This document shows, in pieces, positions 7,932 through 16,183 of a stretch of DNA of 22,494 bases (its first letter is position 1; every line of letters begins with the position of its first letter). The position numbers and the translations under genes are program-made. A model generated the notes under the pieces. That model made no database searches. It was not told where the DNA came from and worked only from the letters and a program-made list of their open reading frames with translations. This DNA is from Syntrophaceae bacterium UBA7544 (lineage in GTDB: Bacteria > Desulfobacterota > Syntrophia > Syntrophales > Smithellaceae): assembly GCA_002479215.1 (NCBI GenBank), contig DLME01000110.1, positions 6,668 to 29,161 on the forward strand, written 5' to 3'.

Positions 7932-8198
7932 TTATTTCCTGAGTCCCAGGCGTTTAACCATATTCCTGTATCGCTCGACGTCATTATCTTTGATGTAATT
8001 GAGAAGCCTCCTTCTTTGACCGACTAATTTCAATAGGCCGCGGCGCGAATGGTGATCCTTTTTGTGCGCTTTAAAGTGTTCCGTCAGATATTCTATTCTG
8101 GCACTTAAAAGTGCAATCTGGACTTCAGGAGAGCCCGTATCCTTTTCATGAAGCCGATAATCTGCGATTAATGTTTTCCTCTTTTCCAAAGTTAACAC
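7932..8198 (-). CDS. rpsO: 30S ribosomal protein S15
   Basis: 88 residues, exactly the usual length. S15 binds the central domain of 16S rRNA early in 30S assembly and in many bacteria controls its own translation. Signatures are [21 protein letters not shown] (about 21-41) and [21 protein letters not shown] (about 48-68). The start is GTG at 8198, decided by a strong GGGAGGG eight bases upstream. It lies between truB (50-base gap) and pnp, the common bacterial arrangement. Confidence 0.98.
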   Translation of the reverse strand: MLTLEKRKTLIADYRLHEKDTGSPEVQIALLSARIEYLTEHFKAHKKDHHSRRGLLKLVGQRRRLLNYIKDNDVERYRNMVKRLGLRK

Positions 8199-8248
8199 AC
8201 TTTTTCCCTCCCTAAATAATTAATTCCCTTTTTATCTTAAATTTATTT

Positions 8249-9187
8249 TTAATTGCTAATGTTAAATACCCGGATAATCCTTCCTGCCTGGCACTTTCCG
8301 TCGAATTCGGAAAACTTATTTACCGGTATTATCATTTCCGCCAATGCCACTAGATTCCCGCTATAGCTGATGAACTTTAGCATATCTCCAGCTTCAAGAA
8401 AAGGGGGAACATGAGCTTTCATCATTTCTACAGAGGGTTGAAATCCGGCGCGCAGCTTGTTGGCAAGGTCTTCTGCCACTTCCATCGCGGCAAGCAAAGG
8501 CAGCGATTTTGTCAGCGACAGCATTTTTTTCAATAGTTCTATTTTTTTCTCTGCGTAGCCATAATTATCCAGAGACACGGCCATATCTTCGGAAAAAAAT
8601 CCACTGCGCAATCGGCGCAGGCCGATTAAGCATGCGCCGCAACCGAGCAGGTCTCCAACATCGGAACACAGTTGCCGTATATATGTTCCTTTAGAACAAG
8701 CAATCATAAAAGTCACGCGGGGAAATGAAATCGTCTGTATCGCAATATTGAAAATTTCCACCTCCCGCGCCGCCGTTTTCAGGAACACGCCCTTTCGTGC
8801 ATATTTGTATAAAGGCTCTCCGCCATATTTGACCGCCGAAAAGGCAGGGGGTACTTGGCTGATTTTCCCTACCATTTTAGCGAGTGCCGCCTTTATTTCT
8901 TCATCGCTGACTACTTTGTCTGATTGAGCGGTAATTTTACCTTCCCTGTCCAATGTATCCGTTTTAACACCCAGCAACATTGTCGCTGCATATTCTTTGC
9001 TTTCGCCGGATAGAAATTGTGCCAGTTTTGTCGCCTCATTCAGGCAGACCGGAAGCACTCCGGTAGCCATCGGATCGAGTGTTCCGGTATGGCCGGCTTT
9101 TTTCGCGCCTAATATTTTTTTTACTTCACTCACTATGTCATGTGAAGTTTTTCCGGCCGGTTTATCAATAATAACTACGCCATTCAT
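8249..9187 (-). CDS. truB: tRNA pseudouridine(55) synthase
   Basis: 312 residues. It makes pseudouridine 55 in the T loop of nearly all tRNAs. The opening MNGVVIIDKPAGKTSHDIV and the catalytic motif AGHTGTLDPMATGVLP (31-46, nucleophile Asp38) are diagnostic. KEYAATMLLGVKTDTLDREG, PPAFSAVKYGGEPLYKYAR and the CSKGTYIRQL(C)SD segment follow. The C-terminal part (about 235-312) is a PUA-like RNA-binding domain. The nrnA stop lies six bases before the start. The ribosome site is weak (AAAGAAAT), consistent with coupling to the upstream gene. Confidence 0.97.
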   Translation of the reverse strand: MNGVVIIDKPAGKTSHDIVSEVKKILGAKKAGHTGTLDPMATGVLPVCLNEATKLAQFLSGESKEYAATMLLGVKTDTLDREGKITAQSDKVVSDEEIKAALAKMVGKISQVPPAFSAVKYGGEPLYKYARKGVFLKTAAREVEIFNIAIQTISFPRVTFMIACSKGTYIRQLCSDVGDLLGCGACLIGLRRLRSGFFSEDMAVSLDNYGYAEKKIELLKKMLSLTKSLPLLAAMEVAEDLANKLRAGFQPSVEMMKAHVPPFLEAGDMLKFISYSGNLVALAEMIIPVNKFSEFDGKCQAGRIIRVFNISN

Positions 9188-9193
9188 AAAATA

Positions 9194-10144
9194 CTATATT
9201 TCTTTAATTGCCTGGAGAATCTGGAGCTTAATTGTGTCAATATCTCCCTTAATCTTGCAGGCTGCCGCATTAATATGACCGCCGCCGCCAAACTTTTTTG
9301 CTATCTTTTCCACATTCACACTGCCTTTAGAGCGTAAACTTAGTTTGAAATAGTCGTCTGCCAGCTGAGTGTAAAGAATCGATATGGAGATTTCTTTAAT
9401 TGTGCGAGGTATATCGACCAATCCCTCAGTATGCTCCAAAGAAGCGCCCGTATCCCTTAGCGCATTTTGTGTGACCACCAATGAACCTACCTTATTTTTT
9501 AAATCCAAGGATAATGTTTCCAGTACTTTGGCCAGCAATTTTAGTTTTGCCGGTGAATCGCTTTCGTAAATATTTTCCGAAATCCACTGCGGATCTGCAC
9601 CGCTTTCCACTAAATTGCCCGCCGCCCAAAGAGTTTCCTTGTGCGTAGTGGAGTAACGGAAATCTCCGGTATCTGTCAGTATTGCCGTGTACAAATTAGT
9701 GCAAATATCTCGAGTCAAATTGCCGTGCATTTGCTTAAGCAGACGGTAAAGCAATTCCCCGGTTGAACTTGCTTGAGGATCCAATATTCTTAACGGAGAA
9801 AAACCTCCGTTGGATACATGGTGATCAATATTAATTATTTTATTTATCTTCGCGATTTCAGCCGCTTTATCTCCCACACGTTCTAACTCACTGCAATCAA
9901 GCACGAAAGCGGCATCATACTGTCGGACATCGCCGAGGTGATGAACTATTTTTTGCGCTGCCGGCAAAAAATAATAGTTCTTTGGCGTATCATCCTGATT
10001 ATAAACAACTGCTTTTTTTCCTAAATCACTTAGTGCAAGAAAAAGCGCCAGTTCAGAACCTAAAGCGTCTCCATCCAATCTAACGTGGGATGTAATTAAA
10101 AAGCTCTGCCCCTCATTTATAGCCTCGATAATTTTGTCAATCAT
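9194..10144 (-). CDS. nrnA: DHH/DHHA1 phosphoesterase, NrnA-like oligoribonuclease
   Basis: 316 residues from the ATG at 10144, chosen because AGGA lies seven bases upstream and the reading overlaps the rbfA stop by eight bases. A longer upstream reading would bury most of the rbfA end. The family degrades nanoRNAs and/or dephosphorylates pAp. DHH motifs are DGDALGS (24-30), LDCSE (82-86), DHH (107-109) and TDTGDFRYS (158-166). The DHHA1 substrate-binding domain ends with GGGGHINAA (287-294 region). The position between rbfA and truB is typical of many bacteria outside the enterics. Confidence 0.93.
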   Translation of the reverse strand: MIDKIIEAINEGQSFLITSHVRLDGDALGSELALFLALSDLGKKAVVYNQDDTPKNYYFLPAAQKIVHHLGDVRQYDAAFVLDCSELERVGDKAAEIAKINKIINIDHHVSNGGFSPLRILDPQASSTGELLYRLLKQMHGNLTRDICTNLYTAILTDTGDFRYSTTHKETLWAAGNLVESGADPQWISENIYESDSPAKLKLLAKVLETLSLDLKNKVGSLVVTQNALRDTGASLEHTEGLVDIPRTIKEISISILYTQLADDYFKLSLRSKGSVNVEKIAKKFGGGGHINAAACKIKGDIDTIKLQILQAIKEI

Positions 10145-10496
10145 TTTTTGCATCCTGCCGCGCGATATCCGCCAATATTTTATCAATACGGCTGCCGTAA
10201 CTAAAAGATTGATCATGGACAAAGGTAATTTCCGGCACAAAACGCAATTTCAGCCTTTTACCTAATTCCCGCCGCACAAAATTGGTTGCCCTGGTTAAAC
10301 CGGTTCTGATTTCAGCAGAGCATTCGTCTTTGCCCATTTCAACAAAAAAAATCTTGGCATTACGTAAATCATCGCTTACCTTCACGGAGGTGATAGTTAA
10401 TGCCTGTACTCGCGGGTCCTTCACTTCCTTGAAAATAATGTCCGAGATTTCAGCCATGATTAATTCGGCTACCCTATCCGCTCTTTTAAAGTTCAT
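10137..10496 (-). CDS. rbfA: Ribosome-binding factor A
   Basis: 119 residues from the ATG at 10496. The open frame extends 16 codons further, but AAGGAAAG precedes this ATG and the product then begins MNFKRADRVAELI as RbfA proteins do. RbfA is a KH-fold factor that binds immature 30S subunits during late 16S rRNA maturation. Conserved parts are ISDIIFKEVKDPRV, ITSVKVSDDLRNAKIFF, and the C-terminal LRFVPEITFVHDQSFSYGSRID. The start overlaps the end of the DUF503 gene by 11 bases. Confidence 0.96.
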   Translation of the reverse strand: MNFKRADRVAELIMAEISDIIFKEVKDPRVQALTITSVKVSDDLRNAKIFFVEMGKDECSAEIRTGLTRATNFVRRELGKRLKLRFVPEITFVHDQSFSYGSRIDKILADIARQDAKND

Positions 10497-10824
10497 CGTA
10501 CTTTCCTTTTTCCCAATGGGCGGCTTCCAGGAAACTAGAAACAACCATAATTTCTATTTTGCTGTTTAATATTTCGGCTGCGCGTAAATTATCGACGAAT
10601 CTGAGCAGATGATCAACTTTTCCATTGATATAGTGAGAATCATTTCCAACAACGGCAAATCCAATTTGGGCGAATTTGTAGCTATCCAGATAATCTATTT
10701 CCGCGATGGATACATTAAACTCATTTTGAGTTCGCTTCAATATTTTATTTAAAACGCTCCTCTTTTCTTTCAAAGAACCGCTTTGGGGAATTCGTAAATT
10801 TATGGTCCCGTAGCCAATAACCAT
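10486..10824 (-). CDS. DUF503 (YlxP-like) protein
   Basis: 112 residues. DUF503 proteins are small and of uncertain function, and are typically encoded between infB and rbfA, exactly as here. The family pattern is clear: VIGYGTINLRIPQSGSLKEKRSVL (2-25), IAEIDYLDSYKFAQIGFAVVGND (40-62) and a C-terminal helix. It starts 44 bases downstream of infB and overlaps rbfA at its 3' end. A role in ribosome maturation or translation is guessed from context only. Confidence 0.92.
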   Translation of the reverse strand: MVIGYGTINLRIPQSGSLKEKRSVLNKILKRTQNEFNVSIAEIDYLDSYKFAQIGFAVVGNDSHYINGKVDHLLRFVDNLRAAEILNSKIEIMVVSSFLEAAHWEKGKYDEL

Positions 10825-10868
10825 AAAACTTTTCCGTGACCATTCAGGTTAAAAAGAAATCCCTATTG

Positions 10869-13466
10869 TTAGAGTTTCCTTTCTAACTGTTCATTTATAT
10901 AAGATTCAATTACGTCACCAACATGAATATCGTTAAATCCGTCAATGCTGATGCCGCATTCAAAGCCGGCAAGCACTTCCCTGGCGTCGTCTTTAAAACG
11001 CTTCAAGGAAAGGATTTTCCCGTCGAAAACGACTACACTGTCACGGACGAGTTTCAGATTGGCACTGCGCATTATTTTCCCGTCGGTCACATAGCATCCA
11101 GCAATAGTACCTATTTTAGGCACTTTGAATAGTTCGCGCACTTCTGCCCGGCCTTGAACTACTTCTTTATATTCCGGTTCCAGGAGCCCTTCCATGGCTG
11201 CCCGCACATCGGCAATAACATTGTAAATAATGTCATAAAGCTTGATTTCCACCCCTTCTTGTTGGGCAATTTCAACCACTCGTGCGTCAGGGCGAACATT
11301 AAATCCAATGATGATAGCATTGGCGGCGGAAGCAAGCATGACATCCGTTTCGCTAATTGCGCCTGTGGAATTATGGATAATTTTGAGTTTTATTTCGTCA
11401 GTCGAAAGTTTATTCAAAGCGTCGGAAATCGCTTCAATCGATCCCCGCACGTCGGCCTTAATAATGACATTGAGGTCTTTTACACCTTCCTTTATTTTTT
11501 GATAAAGCTGTTCTAGGGTAATTTTGGAAGAAGCGGAAAGCTCTTTTTCTCTTGTTTTTCTTATCCAATATTCGGCAATGCCGCGCGCTTTCTTGTCATC
11601 TTCGACACAAAAAAATTCTGCTCCTATTTGCGGAACATTGGAAAAACCGATAACCTCCACCGGCATGGACGGCCCAGCTTCCTTGACGCGCCTTCCCTGA
11701 TCATTAATCATTGCCCGAACGCGGCCAAACTCGGCCTTGGAAACAAACGCATCTCCTTCTTTTAGAGAGCCTTCCTGAATTAAAACCGTTGCTACAGGGC
11801 CGCGACCGCGGTCCAATTTAGCCTCGATAATAACGCCGCGGGCAGGACGATCAGGATCAGCTTTTAGCTCCATAACATCGGCCTGCAGTAAAATCATTTC
11901 CAAAAGCTCTTCAATTCCCTTTTTCTTTTTGGCGGAAACTTCGCAAAAAATGGTTTCGCCGCCCCATTGTTCGGATAAAAGACCGTGCTCGGTGAGAGAC
12001 TGTTTAATCTTTCCGGGATCAGCTCCGGGCTTGTCCATTTTATTAATAGCCACGATGATTGGCACCCCGGCAACTTTGGAGTGATTAATAGCTTCGACGG
12101 TTTGTCCCATTACGCCGTCGTCAGCGGCGACAACAAGAACCACTATATCAGTTACCTGCGCCCCGCGCGCCCGCATAGCCGTAAACGCTTCATGCCCCGG
12201 AGTATCCAGAAAAACTATATCCCGTCCATTTATGTGGACATGGTAGGCACCGATGGCCTGAGTAATTCCTCCGGCTTCTCCGGCAATTACATTGGACTTT
12301 CTGATGGCGTCTAAAAGAGAGGTTTTACCATGATCGACATGTCCCATGATAGTAACAACAGGTGCCCGCGGTTTGAGCTTTTCCGGAGATGCAGCAGTTT
12401 TTAAAATAGATTCGTCAAATTCCACCTCTGCTTTTTCCACTTGGAAACTGAATTCATTAGAAACTATTGCGGCAATATCATAATCTATGGATTGATTAAT
12501 GCTGGCCATAACACCCATAGACATTAATTTGTTAATTACTTCGTTGGTCTTAACGCCTATTCTCTTAGCTAAATCGCCGACAGAGATTGTTTCTCCAATC
12601 TTGATGCGTCTTTTAATGGCCTTAGGTACGGTAATTTCTGTTTTCTTCATCTTGGTGGGGGCAACTTTTTTTTCGTCCCGCCACTTGGTAAAAATTACTT
12701 CCTTTTCTTCATCCTGCTTTCTTAACTTCTTTTCGATTTTTTTCTCTAGGACTTTGCGGCGCGGTACTACTTTTTCCTCCTCAATAAATACTTCTACAGG
12801 ACCCTTGCCTTTTTTCTTCGGTTTTTCAAATTCCTTCTTGATTTGTTTTTCGGGTGGAGGAATAATCATTTTCTCGCCGGGTTTTAGCGGCGCTTTCGGT
12901 GGTATCTCTTTTTTCGTTTCCGGGTGGGTGATTTTGTGTTTAGAAATAATAGGCGGCCTGGAAGGAACTATCGACGGCTGTTTGAATTTCTCCCCCTCGA
13001 TTGTTTCCGCGGCCGGCTTGCCCTTTATTGCCGGCGCTGCCGCCTCTGCTTCGCTTTTCGGTATTTTTTTCTTGATCTCGACAAAAGCTGCCGGAGCTCC
13101 AAGAACCGGAGGTTTAGTCACCTCTTCTTTTTTATCTTTGCCGGCTTTTTCTGACGGCGTGATTAAAGATTCATCTTCCGGCTTTTCCGCTAACTCTGCT
13201 TCCGGATGATCTGCTTCTTCTAGCGCCGGCTCATCTTTGGGAGTGCGAACAGCACGGCGCCGAATCACCGTTGATTTTATTCTTTCTTCTACAATTTGGC
13301 GAGATTCACTGGTAAGCAATACGTCTTTTATTTTTTCCACCTCGTCATCTTCCAAAGAACTGGAATGGGACTTGACCGTAATGCCAATTTTTTCCAAACG
13401 CGCGATTAGGTCTTTATTTTCCAGATTCAGTTCCTTAGCCAATTCATGAACTCGCTTTTTCGGCAT
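10869..13466 (-). CDS. infB: Translation initiation factor IF-2
   Basis: 865 residues. IF-2 is the GTPase that brings initiator fMet-tRNA to the 30S subunit and drives subunit joining. An IF2_N module (1-50, [20 protein letters not shown]) is followed by a long Lys/Glu/Pro-rich linker (about 60-275) and a second IF2_N (about 288-340). The G domain has GHVDHGKT (375-382), DTPGHEAF (421-428), NKMDKP (475-480) and [12 protein letters not shown]. The beta-barrel and fMet-tRNA-binding C-terminal domains end at [18 protein letters not shown] lies eight bases before the ATG. It follows nusA by only 28 bases, without the ylxR or L7Ae-like gene often found between them. Confidence 0.98.
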   Translation of the reverse strand: MPKKRVHELAKELNLENKDLIARLEKIGITVKSHSSSLEDDEVEKIKDVLLTSESRQIVEERIKSTVIRRRAVRTPKDEPALEEADHPEAELAEKPEDESLITPSEKAGKDKKEEVTKPPVLGAPAAFVEIKKKIPKSEAEAAAPAIKGKPAAETIEGEKFKQPSIVPSRPPIISKHKITHPETKKEIPPKAPLKPGEKMIIPPPEKQIKKEFEKPKKKGKGPVEVFIEEEKVVPRRKVLEKKIEKKLRKQDEEKEVIFTKWRDEKKVAPTKMKKTEITVPKAIKRRIKIGETISVGDLAKRIGVKTNEVINKLMSMGVMASINQSIDYDIAAIVSNEFSFQVEKAEVEFDESILKTAASPEKLKPRAPVVTIMGHVDHGKTSLLDAIRKSNVIAGEAGGITQAIGAYHVHINGRDIVFLDTPGHEAFTAMRARGAQVTDIVVLVVAADDGVMGQTVEAINHSKVAGVPIIVAINKMDKPGADPGKIKQSLTEHGLLSEQWGGETIFCEVSAKKKKGIEELLEMILLQADVMELKADPDRPARGVIIEAKLDRGRGPVATVLIQEGSLKEGDAFVSKAEFGRVRAMINDQGRRVKEAGPSMPVEVIGFSNVPQIGAEFFCVEDDKKARGIAEYWIRKTREKELSASSKITLEQLYQKIKEGVKDLNVIIKADVRGSIEAISDALNKLSTDEIKLKIIHNSTGAISETDVMLASAANAIIIGFNVRPDARVVEIAQQEGVEIKLYDIIYNVIADVRAAMEGLLEPEYKEVVQGRAEVRELFKVPKIGTIAGCYVTDGKIMRSANLKLVRDSVVVFDGKILSLKRFKDDAREVLAGFECGISIDGFNDIHVGDVIESYINEQLERKL

Positions 13467-13494
13467 GCGTAAAACTCCCTAAATAAATATTCGG

Positions 13495-14760
13495 TTATGA
13501 AACTTTTTTATTGTTCAGAGCTTCTTCGTCTAAAATCTTACCCGCCGCTTCAATCCATTGCCGGGCTGTTTTTTCACCTACGCCGGGAATCGAAGATAAT
13601 AACTCGGGTTCAGCTGCGGCAACCATGGCAATGCTCTTGATGCCTTTGTTATAAAGTTTTTCCGCCATAGCTGGTCCTACCCCGGTAAGTTTTGTTAAAT
13701 CCGTTTGTCCTTCATCTTCTTTTTCCGCGGCCATTGTTTCGCTTTTCACATCAATTTTCCATCCGGTCAGCTTTACCGCCAGCCGGACATTCTGGCCGTT
13801 TTTACCAATGGCTAAAGATAGTTGATCATCGGGAACAATTACCGTCATCGTCCGGTTTTCATCATCAACAAAGACACGATTAACTTTAGCCGGAGATAGG
13901 GCGCTGCTTACATATTTTGCTGCATCATTGGTATAAGGAATAATATCTATTTTTTCCCCGCGCAATTCCTGCACCACACTTTGAACCCGTGAACCTCTCA
14001 TGCCGACACAGGCGCCTACCGGATCGATATCCTTATCCTTTGCGCTGACGGCAATTTTTCCGCGCTTTCCCGGCTCCCGGGCAACGCTGACAATATCAAT
14101 AAGCCCTTCGGAAATTTCCGGGACTTCCACTTCAAAAAGTGCTCTTAAAAAGGAGGGATGCGTGCGGGACAGGATTATTTGTGACCCTTTGGTATTCTTT
14201 TTTACATCAACAATATAAGAGCGGATCCTTTCGCCTCGTTTATAGGTTTCGCGATGGATCTGTTCCGCCGGAGGCACGACGCCTTCCGCGCGTCCCAGAT
14301 TGACGATAATGCTGCCGCCTTCAAATCGCTGAACAAATCCGTTGAGCAATTCGCCTTTGCGGTCTTTATATTCTTCATAAATGTTATCACGTTCCGCGTC
14401 TTTAACTCGTTGAATAATTATTTGCTTCGCCATTTGTACGGCGATTCGGCCAAAGGAACTTGTTTCGATTTTCATCCCTAAACTATCGCCGGGTTCGGCG
14501 CCTTCGTCTAGAGTTTTTCTCGCTTCTTCTTTGGAGATTTGTGTTTCGTGATCAAGCACCTTATCCACGACCGTTTTGAATTGAAAAACTTCAATTTCTC
14601 CGGCATCATCGTTATAATGGGCTTCGATATCCACGTTTTGCCCTAATTTTTTACGCGCTGCCGTAAGCATTGCCGCTTCCAGGGCTTCGGTAATGATCTC
14701 TTTTTCTATACCTCTGTCCTTACCCATCTGCTCAATCAGACGTTTAAGTTCTGGCAACAT
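13495..14760 (-). CDS. nusA: Transcription termination/antitermination factor NusA
   Basis: 421 residues. NusA binds RNA polymerase and nascent RNA and modulates pausing, termination and antitermination. Domains: an N-terminal RNAP-binding part (about 1-125, LIEQMGKDRGIEKEIITEAL), S1 (about 135-200, LLNGFVQRFEGGSIIVNLGR), two KH domains (about 205-345, with DPVGACVGMRGSRVQ and LAIGKNGQNVRLA), and a C-terminal helix-hairpin-helix pair (LTGVGPAMAEKL and SIPGVGEKTARQW, about 365-410). GGGAGG precedes the ATG. It overlaps nothing but follows rimP closely (62 bases). Confidence 0.98.
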   Translation of the reverse strand: MLPELKRLIEQMGKDRGIEKEIITEALEAAMLTAARKKLGQNVDIEAHYNDDAGEIEVFQFKTVVDKVLDHETQISKEEARKTLDEGAEPGDSLGMKIETSSFGRIAVQMAKQIIIQRVKDAERDNIYEEYKDRKGELLNGFVQRFEGGSIIVNLGRAEGVVPPAEQIHRETYKRGERIRSYIVDVKKNTKGSQIILSRTHPSFLRALFEVEVPEISEGLIDIVSVAREPGKRGKIAVSAKDKDIDPVGACVGMRGSRVQSVVQELRGEKIDIIPYTNDAAKYVSSALSPAKVNRVFVDDENRTMTVIVPDDQLSLAIGKNGQNVRLAVKLTGWKIDVKSETMAAEKEDEGQTDLTKLTGVGPAMAEKLYNKGIKSIAMVAAAEPELLSSIPGVGEKTARQWIEAAGKILDEEALNNKKVS

Positions 14761-14822
14761 TTACAAATTCCTCCCTTTTTTTCACTGCGCTGAGATATCG
14801 TAAAAATTTCAGCCTACCGGCA

Positions 14823-15317
14823 TTATTCCCTGCCTTTATTCTTAATTTCATCGTCACCGGCAAGATTGGCTTTAACAATCTCTTCTTTGGGAATCCGGTA
14901 TATTTTTCCGGAAATATCCATCAGAATCATTTTCCGGCCTTGCTCTTCGATGTTATCTACAAGTGTGCCGTGAAAATTTCTCATGCCCTCGATTTTTATC
15001 CCTGTTTTTATGTTTACTTTTGAATTCTTATATTTTTCAAAATCCTGATCGCGCGATATCGGCCGGTCAAAACCGGGAGAAGAAATTTCCAGCGTGTAAG
15101 CGCCTTTAATCAAATCATTTATATCAAAGACGTCGCCCAGCTGATTGCTTACGGCCGTGCAATCTTCAAGTGTTACCCCGTTTTCTTTATCCAGGTAAAG
15201 CCGGACAATCCAGTGAGTTTGCATCTTGATACATTCAACATGGATCAACTCCATTCCTTCAGAGGCGACAACGGGCTCGGCCAATTGCCTCATTTTTTCC
15301 TTTAAATCATCATTCAT
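14823..15317 (-). CDS. rimP: Ribosome maturation factor RimP
   Basis: 164 residues from the ATG at 15317. The frame is open for 27 codons further, but those codons run through a terminator-like hairpin and give no RimP-like sequence, so the longer start is unlikely. RimP assists 30S assembly. Family features: LAEPVVASEGMELIHVE, the RLYLDKENGVTLEDC segment, SSPGFDRPI (the most conserved RimP motif), and a C-terminal SH3-like domain. It heads the nusA-infB operon as in most bacteria. The ribosome site is poor (TGGGC close to the ATG), and the leader terminator ends only about ten bases before the start codon, so expression is probably set in the leader. Confidence 0.95.
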   Translation of the reverse strand: MNDDLKEKMRQLAEPVVASEGMELIHVECIKMQTHWIVRLYLDKENGVTLEDCTAVSNQLGDVFDINDLIKGAYTLEISSPGFDRPISRDQDFEKYKNSKVNIKTGIKIEGMRNFHGTLVDNIEEQGRKMILMDISGKIYRIPKEEIVKANLAGDDEIKNKGRE

Positions 15318-15327
15318 AATAGCCCAG

Positions 15328-15355
15328 AAAATAAAAAAGTGGGCAAGTGCCCACT
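15328..15355 (-). terminator. Intrinsic terminator/attenuator in rimP leader
   Basis: On the minus strand an 8-bp stem (AGTGGGCA at 15355-15348, TGCCCACT at 15345-15338, two central bases that would open to a tetraloop) is followed directly by TTTTTATTTT. It ends about ten bases before the rimP ATG at 15317. This is the textbook layout of a Rho-independent terminator, placed to stop transcripts before the rimP-nusA-infB operon. GCCCA of the 3' arm could instead pair with TGGGC at 15327-15322, giving a competing hairpin. Confidence 0.7.
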
Positions 15356-15398
15356 CATCAATACACAATAATCGATGGCTTAATAAATTAGGTAGCAC

Positions 15399-15404
15399 AG
15401 TATA
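15399..15404 (-). promoter_or_regulatory. Candidate -10 box for the rimP operon
   Basis: TATACT on the minus strand sits about 80 bases upstream of the rimP ATG, between the hairpin element and the leader terminator. No good -35 hexamer is found at 16-18 bases, so this is only a candidate. A start here would give a short leader containing the terminator. Confidence 0.25.
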
Positions 15405-15444
15405 AACGGCAATGCAAGAAGAAATATTACTACAGGTTGGGGTT

Positions 15445-15689
15445 AATCACGGGCATAAATTACAAAGCGCGCTTTGTAATTTATGCCCTCCGCTGTGCGG
15501 GATCAATTCAGCTAACAAATATTGCTACGCCCTGCTGGCAATATTTTAGTTTCATTGATTCGACTAACAAACTTCAATGCGTTTCACTTTTGAAGTTTGG
15601 GTCTCAAATCCCGTGTCGCTTCGCTCACGGGATAATTCAACTAACGCTTCAAACTTCGCTACGCTCGTTTTCAGCGAGTTTCATTAAAA
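15445..15689 (-). repeat. Multi-hairpin repeat element, copy A
   Basis: Read on the minus strand it starts right after the tRNA CCA end and contains, in order: a bulged hairpin (about 15671-15649); a GC hairpin with 8-bp arms (15633-15626/15615-15608); a 10-bp hairpin (15599-15590/15577-15568); a 9-bp hairpin (15546-15538/15525-15517); a small CCGC/GCGG hairpin; and a perfect 38-base palindrome (15488-15451). Three of the hairpins have 12-base loops. The linker GTTAGYYGAAT recurs three times (15645-15635, 15568-15558, 15516-15506). It ends in CCCGTGATT. The same element is found again at 19625-19738. No coding potential is apparent. Confidence 0.8.
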
Positions 15690-15764
<75 letters not shown>

Positions 15765-15777
15765 TCGAGAATTGAGA

Positions 15778-15805
15778 ATCTTATTCAACAGCAATTATTT
15801 GTCAA
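15778..15805 (-). promoter_or_regulatory. Sigma70-type promoter of tRNA-Gly
   Basis: On the minus strand TTGACA (15805-15800) is a perfect -35 and TAAGAT (15783-15778) a good -10, with a 16-base spacer. The tRNA 5' end lies 14 bases past the -10, so the primary transcript would start at or very near the mature end. Confidence 0.75.
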
Positions 15806-15841
15806 GGTGTTTTTGGCTAACTTTGCAAATGTGGTAACCTA

Positions 15842-16183
15842 TTAATCAATATTTTTAATCAGCCCTTTTTTTAGGAATATTTTTATAACCGCGTCTGAAT
15901 TTTCGACAGTAAAACCAATACGCCACCATTTGTAACGGATGAAGGCGAAAAATATCTTGTCCCGTTTGTATCTCTGAAAATCCTTGGGAAACCAAGTTTT
16001 GAAATCTCCGGTGCCGTGGAAGCGGAATTTCCCATTCCAAGGGGAAGCTTTCTTAACGAAGATTTTTTCAATTTCGGAAAATAACACCATCCTGTCGCGT
16101 TCAAAAAAGCTATAACGCCGGAAAATAATGCTTCTATTCGTAATCACCACCAAAGAATCGGAATAAATAATATCTTCAGCCAT
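15842..16183 (-). CDS. Small PH-like domain protein, function unknown
   Basis: 113 residues with alternating beta strands and a final helix: IIYSDSLVVITNRSIIFRRYSF, VLFSEIEKIFVKKA, KWWRIGFTVENSDAVIKIFLKKGLI. The pattern 'strand, TNRSIIF, strand, EIEKI' is what bacterial PH/DUF304-like domains look like, so I call it PH-like. The protein has no signal peptide or membrane helix, and I recognise no catalytic motif. The ATG overlaps the hisD stop by eight bases, so it is co-translated with hisD, but no functional link to histidine synthesis is known to me. Confidence 0.7.
   Translation of the reverse strand: MAEDIIYSDSLVVITNRSIIFRRYSFFERDRMVLFSEIEKIFVKKASPWNGKFRFHGTGDFKTWFPKDFQRYKRDKIFFAFIRYKWWRIGFTVENSDAVIKIFLKKGLIKNID

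Noticed and set aside
10154..10240. Extended N-terminus for the DHH phosphoesterase
   Set aside because: The added residues lie inside rbfA, show no family similarity, and a ribosome site with proper spacing marks the ATG at 10144.
12499..13209. 236-residue plus-strand frame opposite infB
   Set aside because: It is the shadow of the Lys/Glu/Pro-rich IF-2 linker, with Ser/Phe-rich low-complexity product and no ribosome site.
15318..15398. Extended N-terminus for RimP
   Set aside because: The added codons cover the terminator hairpin and T-run, and RimP homologues begin near MNDDLKEKM.
15506..15645. Integron attC sites, suggested by CTAAC before hairpins
   Set aside because: The repeated CTAAC is not matched by the complementary GTTRRRY core at the other end of each hairpin, arm spacing does not fit attC, and no integrase or cassette genes are seen.
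15445..15689. CRISPR array
   Set aside because: The recurring units are hairpins with differing stems and very short shared linkers; there are no constant direct repeats with unique spacers of uniform length, and no cas genes.
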